Positions 25,054-32,615 of a DNA stretch of 64,000 nt are shown one piece after another (the first letter of the stretch is position 1; each line of letters opens with the position of its first letter). Under the pieces are notes generated by a model, which saw only the letters and a list, made by a program, of their open reading frames with translations, was not told the DNA's origin and did no database searches. Both the position numbers and the translations under genes were made by a program. The DNA comes from Promicromonospora umidemergens (GTDB taxonomy: Bacteria; Actinomycetota; Actinomycetes; Actinomycetales; Cellulomonadaceae), in contig NZ_JAMTCT010000002.1 of NCBI RefSeq assembly GCF_024171995.1, positions 124,001 to 188,000 of the forward strand. Direction: 5' to 3'.

Positions 25054-25473
25054 GAACCGGGCCTCGCGATCTCGGCCAGAGCTCCTGTACCTGGACCTCC
25101 ACATCAGGTTCTGGACTCCAGCACGGGTGGCTGCCAGGAGGTTTCCGGCAGAAGACCGGCGGCGCCCGGGGAAACGCCGGGCTCGAACCACACGTCGACC
25201 TGCGTCCCGTTGAGCCCGGAAGATCAAAAACGCTGACGACCACACCCCAGATCCGGCACAGAGAACTACTTGTCACTTCGCGTAGCTCCGGGAGAACCGG
25301 GCCTGGTTCGAGCGGGCGGACGGGGACCGGTTCTTCGACCAGCAGGTGAGGCGAGGGCGCCGCCCGACGCCGTCGCACCCGTGCAGTTGATGCTCACCAT
25401 ATGCTCTTCGCAGCCCACTCAAGGGCACCCCGATCGCGCAGAATCCGCATCATTTAGCCGATCTCTCCACCTC

Positions 25474-25504
25474 TACGCACCCGCTTCAGGAAAGCGGGTG
25501 CGTA
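25474..25504. terminator. Perfect 13-bp hairpin
   Basis: TACGCACCCGCTT and its exact complement enclose a 5-nt loop (CAGGA). It is 420 nt past the TetR stop and 100 nt before the KfrA-like gene. It could be a terminator insulating the latter, though no T tract follows. A structural site for the KfrA-like protein is another possibility. Confidence 0.55.
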
Positions 25505-25520
25505 CTTTGTGGAGTACCAA

Positions 25521-25556
25521 GTAGGAGTAGTATTGCGCGACTACTAGGACTCCTAC
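25521..25556. promoter_or_regulatory. Palindromic operator region of the KfrA-like gene
   Basis: Outer arms GTAGGAG and CTCCTAC and inner arms GTAGT and ACTAC surround a TAGTAT -10-like box (25528-25533). KfrA-type proteins characteristically bind inverted repeats over their own promoter, which fits this position 48 bp before the gene. Confidence 0.5.
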
Positions 25557-25603
25557 GAGCGGTACGACGACGATCGACGATGACCGACTGATCGGGGAAC
25601 AAC

Positions 25604-26557
25604 GTGCGGGACAAGGAACGGGTCTTCCAGGCTGCCGAGGCGCTGACGGCTGAGGGTGCGGCGGTCACGGTGACGAACGTGCGCGAGCGCGCCGGCTGCT
25701 CCAACGCCGCGGCGACGAGGTACCTGCGTGAGTGGCGAGACACGACGGCTGCGGAGGACGAGGCCCGACAGGCGCTCCCGGACCTGCCCCCCGCCGTCAC
25801 GGCGCTGGTGGACCGTGGCCTCGACGCCCTGTGGGGCGCCGCGGTCGAGGTGGCGCGGGCCGAGCACGAGGCCGCCACCGCCGCGCAGGACGAGGCGCTG
25901 ACCGCCGTCGTCGGTGAGGCGGACGCCCTGGCCGCGCGCGTGGACGAGGCGGACGCGGAGCTCGCGCAGTTCCGCGCGGTCCTCGAGACGGCGCGCGAGT
26001 ACGCACGGTCCGCGGAGGAAGAGCGCGCCGCCGCGGAGAAGGAACGGGCGGACGCCGTGGCGGCGTCGGCCCGCCTGGAGGCCGACCTGGCCGCCAGGCG
26101 GCAGGCGCTCGACGCCGCGCGGGGCGAGCTCGCTCAGGAACGGACCGCCACGGCGACTGCCGAGCGCGCACGGTCCGACGCGGAGGCGGCCCGCGCGCAG
26201 GCGGAGGGCGCCGCCGTCGGGCTGCGGGAGTCCCTTGCCGATGTTCGGGCGGCGCTCGAGGCCGCGCGGTCCGACGCCGGTCAGGCCCACCGGGACCGCG
26301 CGACGGCAGAGGCCGCCCGCTCCGCCGCGGATGCGTCGGTCGCCCGGCTCGAGGGCGAGCTTTCCACACTGCGTGAGGGGTTGGAGTCGGCCCGGGCGCA
26401 GGCTGCCGAGTCCGAGCGTGCGCGCGTGGTCGCTCTGGCCGCGCAGTCGCAGGCTGAGGGAACGGCGGCCGGGCTGCGGGAGGCGTTGGCGGCAGCCGGG
26501 ACGACGGCGGCCGACCGGTCGAGCCGCGAGGTGCCTACCGAGATGTCGGGCGGCTGA
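25604..26557 (+). CDS. KfrA-like DNA-binding protein with long coiled coil
   Basis: This is a 317-residue protein. Residues 1-115 match a KfrA_N DNA-binding domain (RDKERVFQAAEALTAEGAAV, TVTNVRERAGCSNAAATRYL, REWRD). From about residue 85 to 305 the protein is one Ala/Glu/Arg-rich coiled coil (for example AEEERAAAEKERADAVAASA) with repeated units such as AERARSDAEAARAQAEGAA. KfrA was defined on IncP plasmids as an autorepressor that may help plasmid maintenance by forming filaments. Chromosomal homologues exist but are poorly understood. A GTG start with GGGGAA upstream is used. No partition or replication genes lie nearby. Confidence 0.82.
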   Translation: MRDKERVFQAAEALTAEGAAVTVTNVRERAGCSNAAATRYLREWRDTTAAEDEARQALPDLPPAVTALVDRGLDALWGAAVEVARAEHEAATAAQDEALTAVVGEADALAARVDEADAELAQFRAVLETAREYARSAEEERAAAEKERADAVAASARLEADLAARRQALDAARGELAQERTATATAERARSDAEAARAQAEGAAVGLRESLADVRAALEAARSDAGQAHRDRATAEAARSAADASVARLEGELSTLREGLESARAQAAESERARVVALAAQSQAEGTAAGLREALAAAGTTAADRSSREVPTEMSGG

Positions 26558-26562
26558 TGCGG

Positions 26563-26595
26563 TGCCGGCGCCCCGGGATGCCCCGGGGCGCCGCA
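26563..26595 (+). terminator. Terminator hairpin after the KfrA-like gene
   Basis: An 11-bp perfect stem (GGCGCCCCGGG with complement, loop ATGC), extended by TGC/GCA with one bulge, starts six bases after the KfrA-like stop codon. Confidence 0.65.
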
Positions 26596-26624
26596 GTGTC
26601 AGTGGGTGGTGCTGTGATGGCCTG

Positions 26625-27044
26625 ATGAACCTTCGAGGATTCGCCACCATCAACTACTGGGCCGACGACGTCGCCGCGGCCGCCGCCTGGTACACCGAGC
26701 TGCTCGGTGTCGAGCCGTACTTCCAGCGTCCCGGCCCGGACGGTGCACCTGCCTACGCCGAGTTCCGGATCGGTGACAACGAGGCCGAGCTCGGCCTCGT
26801 GAGCCGTGCGTTCGCGCCGCCGGGTCTGCCCGCCGAGCCGGGAGGGGCACTGATGTACTGGCACGTCGACGACCTGGAGGGCATGGTGGCGCGCCTGCTG
26901 GAGCTGGGCGCCACCGAGTTCCAGCCCGTCACCGCGCGCGGTGACCTCGGTTTCGTCACCGCCTCGGTGGTGGACCCGTTCGGCAACGTGCTCGGGGTGA
27001 TGTACAACCCGCACTACGTCGAGCAGTTCGGGTCCCGGCGGTAG
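26625..27044 (+). CDS. VOC family protein (glyoxalase/bleomycin-resistance fold)
   Basis: This is a 139-residue vicinal-oxygen-chelate protein with both half-modules: FATINYWADDVAAAAAWYTE with LLGVEPYFQ, and LMYWHVDDLEGMVARLLELG with ASVVDPFGNVLGVMYNPHY. The Glu/His metal ligands of the fold can be placed in EFRIGDNEAELG and YWHVDD, but function within this superfamily cannot be predicted. It is a single gene between the KfrA-like terminator and the convergent XRE regulator. Confidence 0.85.
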   Translation: MNLRGFATINYWADDVAAAAAWYTELLGVEPYFQRPGPDGAPAYAEFRIGDNEAELGLVSRAFAPPGLPAEPGGALMYWHVDDLEGMVARLLELGATEFQPVTARGDLGFVTASVVDPFGNVLGVMYNPHYVEQFGSRR

Positions 27045-27146
27045 ACCCGTCGCTCGGGTCGGCCGCGCGAGACAGTGGCGATGCTGCGGTTGTGACAACC
27101 CTGAGTCAGCACGGCTCCCTCTTCCGGGCGCCCGATGTGGCCGAGA

Positions 27147-27941
27147 TCAGGCGTCGTCGCGGGGTGTGTAGAGCATGACCCAGTGGTCTCGGTCCGGGTC
27201 GTGCAGGAGCTCGATGTCGAAGCTGACCCGGCCGTAGGTGGAGTGGTGCAGCTGTTTGGTCGCCGACCGCGACGCGATGACCTCGCCGCGCTCCCAGTAG
27301 TCGCGGAAGACCGGGCTGGTAGCGGTGAGCTCCGCGAGCATGCTGCGGAGGTAGTCGTCCTCGGGGTATCGGCTCAGCGCGGTGCGCAGCTCAGCGGCCG
27401 CGACGCGCAGGAACTGCTCAGCACTGTCACCGAGCAGGTCGGTGAGTACGGTGGTCGCGAAAGCCTGGTATGCGAGGTTGCGCGCGAAGGGCCCGGTCCC
27501 GTCGGCGGGCGGCAGCAGCTCGGCTGCGCGCTTGTTGCGGGCCAGGAGGTCGAGCCGACCGTCATGGACGGTGACCGGCATCGTCTCGTCCAGTCCCTCG
27601 AGCATCCGCAGCAGGCCCGGGCGGACGACCGAGCCGGGGGTGGGTAGTTCAGGCGGAGACTCGCCTCCCAGCCGGAACAGGTGGCCGCGCTCCGGCCCGG
27701 TCAGAGCGAAGCCTTGCGCCAGAGCCGTGAGGATCTCACGCGACGGTCGAGGAGCTTTGCCCTGTTCCAGACGGGTGTAGTACTCCACGGAGATCCCCGT
27801 CAGATCGGCCATCTCCTGCCTGCGAAGCCCTGACACGCGCCGCCGGGAACTTCTGGGCTGACCGTGCAGGTCCGGCGGCGTCATCGCCGCCCTGCGCTGT
27901 CTCAAGTAGTGCGCCAGACCGCTCCGATCATTGCTCGCCAT
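27147..27941 (-). CDS. XRE-family HTH regulator with MmyB-like ligand domain
   Basis: This is a 264-residue regulator. Residues about 30-90 carry an XRE HTH (RRRVSGLRRQEMADLTGISV, EYYTRLEQGKAPRPSREILT). The rest is the MmyB-like C-terminal domain typical of actinobacterial members (LLRMLEGLDETMPVTVHDGR, LDLLARNKRAAELL, FARNLAYQAF) ending with FDIELLHDPDRDHWVMLYTP. ATG 27941 has a purine-rich GGGGAAGA upstream. It is divergent from a SnoaL-like gene 147 bp away, the usual arrangement for this regulator class, and probably represses it. Confidence 0.9.
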   Translation of the reverse strand: MASNDRSGLAHYLRQRRAAMTPPDLHGQPRSSRRRVSGLRRQEMADLTGISVEYYTRLEQGKAPRPSREILTALAQGFALTGPERGHLFRLGGESPPELPTPGSVVRPGLLRMLEGLDETMPVTVHDGRLDLLARNKRAAELLPPADGTGPFARNLAYQAFATTVLTDLLGDSAEQFLRVAAAELRTALSRYPEDDYLRSMLAELTATSPVFRDYWERGEVIASRSATKQLHHSTYGRVSFDIELLHDPDRDHWVMLYTPRDDA

Positions 27942-28088
27942 GGGCCCATTCTTCCCCAGGACGGACACCTCCCTCCTCCGTGGTGACCCTGGCAGTACTA
28001 GTTTCAGCGCGGCATTCCTCCATGTCGCGGAGCCTTGCATCCTCGATGGTGTACCGCTTCCCGCGGCACCAGGACCATCGGAGAAGAC

Positions 28089-28637
28089 ATGACCGGTACA
28101 GCGACCACCCGCTCGACGCTGGAGACTGCCAAGGAATTCATCCGGGCCGTCGAGGCGAAGGACATCGACGCCGTCGAGGACACCCTCAGGGACGACGCCG
28201 AGCAGCTCTTCATGCACTCGAACGCGGTGACCAGCGACCAGGGTGTCGCGGACATCATCGCCAGCCGTCGCAGGGGACTCTGCGTCGCAGATGTGAGTGG
28301 CCGGGAAGAGGTGCTCGGGTACACCAGGGGAATCTTCGACAAGTTCGACCCGCTGGTCTGGCGCGACCACCGGTGGACCGTCAGCCCCGACGGTCGCGAG
28401 GTCTTCTTCCTCGGCACCGGTGACATGGTCGTCGCCCGCACCGGCGCGCCCTATCGCAACACCTACCTGACTCGGTTCGAAGTCACCGACGGCAAGATCG
28501 TGCGCATGGCCGAGTACGGCAACGTGATGCTGTACGCCCGGCTGGGCGTCCGCCCCAACCGCGCCGAGCTCCGGTCACTTCTCCGGGCCGTCGGGCGCAT
28601 GCTCTCGCTGACGCGGTCCTCTCGATCCGGCCGATAG
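28089..28637 (+). CDS. SnoaL/NTF2-like protein
   Basis: This is a 182-residue protein with the cone-shaped NTF2-like fold: LETAKEFIRAVEAKDIDAVE, DTLRDDAEQLFMHSN, GREEVLGYTRGIFDKFDPLV and YLTRFEVTDGKIVRMAEYGN, the last being the conserved strand ending E-Y-x-N/D. It has a basic C-terminal tail. Family members are isomerases, hydrolases or ligand-binding proteins, and the role here is open. It is divergent from the XRE/MmyB regulator. Immediately downstream lies a hydrolase remnant in the same direction. Confidence 0.82.
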   Translation: MTGTATTRSTLETAKEFIRAVEAKDIDAVEDTLRDDAEQLFMHSNAVTSDQGVADIIASRRRGLCVADVSGREEVLGYTRGIFDKFDPLVWRDHRWTVSPDGREVFFLGTGDMVVARTGAPYRNTYLTRFEVTDGKIVRMAEYGNVMLYARLGVRPNRAELRSLLRAVGRMLSLTRSSRSGR

Positions 28638-28644
28638 CCAGGGG

Positions 28645-28770
28645 GTACTCGCGGACCGGGGTATCCGGCACGAGCTGCGGGTGTACGACGACGAGGGCCA
28701 CGGCCTGGCCAAGCGTGCGAACCGAAAGGACGCCTACCCGGCGGCGATCGAGTTCCTCGCCAGAACGGTT
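28645..28770 (+). pseudogene. C-terminal remnant of an alpha/beta hydrolase (S9 peptidase-like)
   Basis: A frame without its own start reads VLADRGIRHELRVYDDEGHG followed by LAKRANRKDAYPAAIEFLAR. This is the hallmark C-terminus of S9 prolyl oligopeptidase/dienelactone hydrolase-type enzymes, with the catalytic His in DEGHG. The nucleophile and all upstream parts are missing: the frame abuts the SnoaL-like stop codon. After residue 42 the homology fades into antisense of the lipoprotein gene. It is a decayed fragment, presumably left by a deletion. Confidence 0.6.
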
Positions 28771-28780
28771 CGGGTACGGG

Positions 28781-29338
28781 TCAGGACCGGCCGATCACGC
28801 TGGTGCCGAGGGCTTCCCCGGCCTCGCCGAGCTGCACCTCGAGCTCCCCGGGCGTGGTCACCTGCGGGATGGCCGCGGGGACACAGGCCAGCGTCGCCGC
28901 GTGCAGGGTCAGGCTGGCTCCGAGCGTGTCCGCCCGCCACACGCCGGGGCCGACCACCTCGAACTCCCCCGCCTCGGTACGGTGCAGGACGACCACGTAC
29001 TCCTGACCCTCCTCCAGGACCGCCGACAGGCCGGCTCCTGGCGGTGACGACGTGGACCCGACCTGGGTGACGGCGAGGCCTGCGTTCTTCGCCACCGCGC
29101 CGAGCAGCACCTCGCGCAGCTGGAGCTCGGTGCGGGTGTACGGCACCCGGTCGACGACGTCGACGCTGGCGTCGCCCGCCTGCACCACTGCGACGACGTC
29201 GGCGTCGGCGACCAGCTGCTCGACCGTGCCGTACTTCTCGGGTGCGGTGATGCTGGCGGCGCCCGCGTCGGTCGTGCAGCCGCTGAGGAGCCCGACCACG
29301 CCGAGCACGCCGAGGGACGACCTCACCCGACGTCGCAT
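28781..29338 (-). CDS. Predicted lipoprotein
   Basis: This is a 185-residue secreted lipoprotein. The signal is RRRVRSSLGVLGVVGLLSGC, with the lipobox LLSGC (Cys at about 21) as the acylation site. The mature part (EKYGTVEQLVADADVVAVVQ, then YVVVLHRTEAGEFEVVGPGV) is a compact beta-rich domain of unknown function, of the kind in which the protein reports a transport or stress-signal cost. ATG 29338 has GGGAGG upstream. It is convergent with the hydrolase remnant. Surface anchoring is well supported; function is unknown. Confidence 0.75.
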   Translation of the reverse strand: MRRRVRSSLGVLGVVGLLSGCTTDAGAASITAPEKYGTVEQLVADADVVAVVQAGDASVDVVDRVPYTRTELQLREVLLGAVAKNAGLAVTQVGSTSSPPGAGLSAVLEEGQEYVVVLHRTEAGEFEVVGPGVWRADTLGASLTLHAATLACVPAAIPQVTTPGELEVQLGEAGEALGTSVIGRS

Positions 29339-29636
29339 TGCCGGACCTGCCTCCCTCGTCCTGGTCGCCAGGTGCCTCGTTCGGCGCCCCTCATGGAGAG
29401 GGCGACAGGACGTAGCGCGTGGTGCACTCGCTTGACGAACCCCGCGGTTCGCTCGTTCGTGCAACGAATGTTCCCCCGTTGCACCCGGTCGGTACAAGGG
29501 TCTACGCGGACGAACTGCTCCCCGGCAGGCAAATGATTTGCCACGATGTGAAAACCCTTCGGGACGCGCAGGAACAGCCCGACGACCTGCCCAGGAAGGA
29601 CTGGGCCTCGCCGGGCTCAGGCCGGCCGGAGCTCCG

Positions 29637-30326
29637 TCAGGCGGCGTGCGCCTTGCCGATCGCACGGACGAGGCCCGACGTGGAGATCGAGCCCTTGCGG
29701 TAGCGCTCCACCGCGGCGACGAGCGCCTCGCCGACCTCGCGCGGAACGCGCGAGGACTGGGCCACGGGATACCAGATCTCGCGCTCGAACACGCCGGTCC
29801 GCCGAGCCGGACCCCGGTAGAGACGTCCGGCGAGTGCCGGTGGTGCCGGGACGGGGCCCGGGACCGCGCCCCCCACCACCGCGCCGTGCGCGGTAGGAGG
29901 GGCCGGTGGGGCCGGGGGAACGGGCGCGTGCACGGGGCCGGGCCCGGCAGAGGGAGCCGGCGGCGCCTGCAGCGCGGCACGGTTCGCGAGGCGCGACGCG
30001 CGGTAGCGGGACCCAGGGTTCCAGCGCAGGGTGGGTACCGGCGGCTTGGCCGGCCGGACGCCGCTGGTCTCACGGCGGGGCGCGGGCGGGTCCAGGATCT
30101 CCGCGGTGTCCGCCGTGTCTCCCGTGCCTGCGGTGGACACCGTCGGGGGCACCGCGGGAGCGGCTGCCGCCGTGGCGCTCGCCGCTTGTTCCGCGTGCGC
30201 CGTCCGCAGCGCCGCCACGATACGGGCGACGCGTCCTGGGTCGACGTTCGGGTGGTGCGTATGCGTTCCCTGAGGGCTGTCTGCGCTCGAACCGTCCGAG
30301 ACCTGGCTCTCCGTGCCGTCCGCCAT
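29637..30326 (-). CDS. Pro/Ala-rich protein of unknown function
   Basis: This is a 229-residue protein with a disordered middle (about 55-155, e.g. PPVPTLRWNPGSRYR in a Pro/Ala-rich context, VHAPVPPAPPAPPTA). There are two apparently folded ends: the N-terminal VDPGRVARIVAALRTAHAEQ and a C-terminal helix block GVFEREIWYPVAQSSRVPRE, VGEALVAAVERYRKGSISTS. No membrane helix or signal peptide is seen. Long frames occur by chance in such GC-rich DNA, but the non-random ends and a sensible ATG support a real gene. The family is not recognised. Confidence 0.55.
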   Translation of the reverse strand: MADGTESQVSDGSSADSPQGTHTHHPNVDPGRVARIVAALRTAHAEQAASATAAAAPAVPPTVSTAGTGDTADTAEILDPPAPRRETSGVRPAKPPVPTLRWNPGSRYRASRLANRAALQAPPAPSAGPGPVHAPVPPAPPAPPTAHGAVVGGAVPGPVPAPPALAGRLYRGPARRTGVFEREIWYPVAQSSRVPREVGEALVAAVERYRKGSISTSGLVRAIGKAHAA

Positions 30327-30463
30327 GACCGCGCTCCCTCACCATCGACCCCGGCCACGACCTGCGGCGACCGCTGTCCCATATGTTCCCTGCCCTGACC
30401 TGGGCGTGCAAGCCCCGGGTCGCGAGGTGTGGGCGGCGGCGCGGCCTCAGCTTCCGTCGAGCC

Positions 30464-31123
30464 TCATTGTCCGCCGAGCAGGTCCAGGAAGCTCGGGGTG
30501 CTCGAGAACGGGTCGGCAGGCTTCCTGTGCTCGCCCCGGGCGAACACGAGACCGGCGAGGGACCGGCCCGCGCGCTCGATGCGCTGCGGCAGGGAGCTGC
30601 CTTCGTTGTCGCGCCCGCTGGTGTCCGCGGCCTGTGCCCAGTCGTCCGTCGCGGCGAAGACGGACGTCGTGACGACGTCGGCCCGCAGGTAGGTGAACAG
30701 CGGCCGCATCGAGTACTCGAGCGCGAGCGAGTGGCGCGGGGTGCCGCCGGTGGCGCCGAGCAGCACGGGCATGCCCGTGAGCGCTTCCTTGTCGAGGATG
30801 TCGACGAACGACTTGAACAGCCCCGAGTAGGTGGTGGTGAACAGCGGGGTGACGGCGATGACGGCGTCGGCCTGGGTGACCGTCTCGATGGCCCGGGCCA
30901 GCTCGCCCGTCGGGAACCCGGTGAGCATGGCGTCGATGATCGCGTGGCCGTGGTCGCGCAGCTCGATCACCTCGACGGTCACGTCGTGCCCGAGGGCCTC
31001 GAGCTCGGCCGCCGTGGCGCCCGCCATGCGGTCGGCGAGCAGCCGTGTGGACGAGGGCTGGCCCAGCCCGGCGTGGACGACGGCGATCGTGCGGTGGTCG
31101 CGCTCCTCGGTGGACTCGGTCAT
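30464..31123 (-). CDS. NADPH-dependent FMN reductase, CE1759 family
   Basis: This is a 219-residue flavodoxin-like reductase. Key segments are IAVVHAGLGQPSSTRLLADR (FMN phosphate loop), ADAVIAVTPLFTTTYSGLFK with SFVDIL (flavin-binding), and MPVLLGATGGTPRHSLALEY. It is coupled with the preceding LLM-class monooxygenase gene by a 4-nt overlap. The CE1758/CE1759 pair is a recognised duo in actinobacteria in which this protein would supply reduced FMN. The pathway served is unknown. Confidence 0.9.
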   Translation of the reverse strand: MTESTEERDHRTIAVVHAGLGQPSSTRLLADRMAGATAAELEALGHDVTVEVIELRDHGHAIIDAMLTGFPTGELARAIETVTQADAVIAVTPLFTTTYSGLFKSFVDILDKEALTGMPVLLGATGGTPRHSLALEYSMRPLFTYLRADVVTTSVFAATDDWAQAADTSGRDNEGSSLPQRIERAGRSLAGLVFARGEHRKPADPFSSTPSFLDLLGGQ

Positions 31124-32277
31124 GACAGCACCTCCTCGGCCCGCTTGCCGGTGTACTCGTCCCCGCCGTCGCCGACGTGCGTGGCACCTGTCTTGCCCTG
31201 GGCCTGCGCCGCGGCGACGCGCTCGGCGTGCGTGGGCGGGTTGGCCGGCACGTCCTGCGGCCGCTTGGCCTCGGCGATCTTGCGCAGCTCGGGCACGACG
31301 TCGGAGGCGAGCAGGTCGATCTGTTCGAGGACCGTCTTGAGCGGCAGGCCGGCGTGGTCCATGAGGAACAGCTGGCGCTGGTAGTGGCCGACGTCGTCGA
31401 TGAAGGACCCGTAGCGGTCGACGACCTGCTGCGGGGAGCCGACGGTCAGCGGGGTGTCCCGCGTGAAGTCCTCCATGCTCGGGCCGTGCCCGTAGACGGG
31501 CGCGTTGTCGAAGTAGGGACGGAACTCGTCCCAGGCGGCCTGGCTGTTCTTGCGCATGAACGCCTGACCGCCGAGGCCCACGATCGCCTGGTCGGCGCGG
31601 CCGTGGCCGTAGTGCTCGAAGCGCTGGCGGTAGAACTGCACCATCTGCTTGGTGTGGGTCATGGGCCAGAAGATGTTGTTGTGCAGGAACCCGTCACCGT
31701 AGTAGGCGGCCTGCTCGGCGATCTCGGGACTGCGGATCGAGCCGTGCCACACGAAGGGCGGTACGCCGTCGAGCGGGCGCGGGGTCGAGGTGAAGCCCTG
31801 CAGCGGGGTGCGGAACTTGCCCTCCCAGTCCACGACGTCCTCGGTCCAGAGCCTGCGCACGAGCGCGTAGTTCTCGATGGCGAGCGGGATGCCCTGGCGG
31901 ATGTCCTGCCCGAACCACGGGTAGACGGGGCCGGTGTTGCCGCGGCCCATCATGAGGTCCATCCGACCGTCCGAGATGACCTGGAGCATCGCGTACTCCT
32001 CGGCGATGCGGACCGGGTCGTTGGTCGTGATCAGCGTGGTCGCCGTGGACAGCGTGATGTTCTTCGTGACGCCGGCCAGGTAGCCGAGCATCGTCGTCGG
32101 GCTGGAGGCCACGAACGGCGGGTTGTGGTGCTCACCGGTGGCGAAGACGTCCAGTCCCGCCTCGTCGGCATGCCTCGCGATCGTGAGCATCGCCCGGACA
32201 CGTTCGGTGTCGTCCGGGGTGTGCCCCGTGGTCGGGTCGGTCGTCACGTCGCTGACACTGAAGATCCCGAACTGCAT
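31120..32277 (-). CDS. LLM-class flavin-dependent monooxygenase, CE1758 family
   Basis: This is a 385-residue luciferase-like enzyme (MQFGIFSVSDVTTDPTTGHT; ARHADEAGLDVFATGEHHNP; TLSTATTLITTNDPVRIAEE; LQVISDGRMDLMMGRGNTGP). The C-terminal GSPQQVVDRYGSFIDDVGHY and FLMDHAGLP are typical of the group. It should oxidise a substrate using reduced FMN from the downstream reductase. ATG 32277 begins the conserved MQFGIF. The upstream region carries a 17-bp tandem repeat, probably an operator. The substrate is unknown. Confidence 0.92.
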   Translation of the reverse strand: MQFGIFSVSDVTTDPTTGHTPDDTERVRAMLTIARHADEAGLDVFATGEHHNPPFVASSPTTMLGYLAGVTKNITLSTATTLITTNDPVRIAEEYAMLQVISDGRMDLMMGRGNTGPVYPWFGQDIRQGIPLAIENYALVRRLWTEDVVDWEGKFRTPLQGFTSTPRPLDGVPPFVWHGSIRSPEIAEQAAYYGDGFLHNNIFWPMTHTKQMVQFYRQRFEHYGHGRADQAIVGLGGQAFMRKNSQAAWDEFRPYFDNAPVYGHGPSMEDFTRDTPLTVGSPQQVVDRYGSFIDDVGHYQRQLFLMDHAGLPLKTVLEQIDLLASDVVPELRKIAEAKRPQDVPANPPTHAERVAAAQAQGKTGATHVGDGGDEYTGKRAEEVLS

Positions 32278-32306
32278 GATGCGGCGCTCCCCTGGTCGTG
32301 GTCTTG

Positions 32307-32340
32307 ATGATGCCCGGTTCCGAATGATGCCCTGTTCCGA
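32307..32340. repeat. 17-bp tandem direct repeat
   Basis: ATGATGCCCGGTTCCGA (32307-32323) is followed directly by ATGATGCCCTGTTCCGA (32324-32340), one mismatch in 17. It starts 30 bp upstream of the LLM gene start and is a candidate regulator-binding array. Confidence 0.8.
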
Positions 32341-32508
32341 GCTGTCCATGCAGATGCATGCACCTCCGCGTCAACCGGCTGCTAGTCTCGATTGTTCCCA
32401 CCCGGTCTGTTCCCACCAGCCGCGACGCACGTGAGATCGCGCACATACGCGCCCATTTTGCCCGGAGTGCGCTTGCGAGCGCACCTCCGGCGCGTAGCCT
32501 GATCAGAC

Positions 32509-32540
32509 GGCTGGAAAAATGACGGCTGGAATGGCTGGAA
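32509..32540 (+). repeat. Three direct copies of GGCTGGAA
   Basis: GGCTGGAA occurs at 32509-32516, 32524-32531 and 32533-32540, just upstream of rbpA. The last copy overlaps the GGAAC of the sigma-R-like promoter. Confidence 0.7.
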
Positions 32541-32562
32541 CATCACAGAGGGTCCCCGCGTT
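32537..32562 (+). promoter_or_regulatory. Sigma-R/SigH-like promoter of rbpA
   Basis: GGAAC (32537-32541) and GTT (32560-32562) are 18 bp apart, matching the GGAAT-N18-GTT pattern of thiol-stress sigma factors. In Streptomyces rbpA has a sigma-R promoter, so the assignment is biologically plausible. Confidence 0.5.
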
Positions 32563-32615
32563 GCCACTACGGACCTTTTTCCGCCACCTATCCCGACAAC
32601 CCTCTGGAGGACATC

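Larger units (their letters stand above)
25054..25603. other. Long intergenic region, low-information with repeats at its right end
   Basis: About 550 bp lie between the TetR gene and the KfrA-like gene. The left 400 bp show no convincing gene. A 34-codon open stretch at 25286-25390 (+) reads LRENRAWFERADGDRFFDQQ at its start and may be a relic of an unknown gene. From 25474 on there is a strong hairpin, GTAC half-sites at 25502-25505 and 25514-25517, and a palindrome at 25521-25556. Base composition here is lower in GC than its surroundings. Confidence 0.5.
32278..32615. other. Regulatory intergenic region between the LLM gene and rbpA
   Basis: About 340 bp hold the promoters of two divergent genes: the 17-bp tandem repeat (32307-32340) near the LLM gene, a TGCATGCA palindrome at about 32350-32360, TTCCCACC direct repeats near 32395-32420, and three GGCTGGAA copies plus a sigma-R-like promoter near rbpA. 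No coding sequence is evident. Confidence 0.6.

Noticed and set aside
25004-25378. 124-codon minus-strand frame after the TetR gene
   Set aside because: It has biased composition without domain signals and partly overlaps the TetR 3' end. It was treated as noise.
25474-25556. Possible replication origin or partition-site array beside the KfrA-like gene
   Set aside because: The repeats are few and promoter-sized, with no parA/parB/rep genes nearby. An operator is the simpler explanation.
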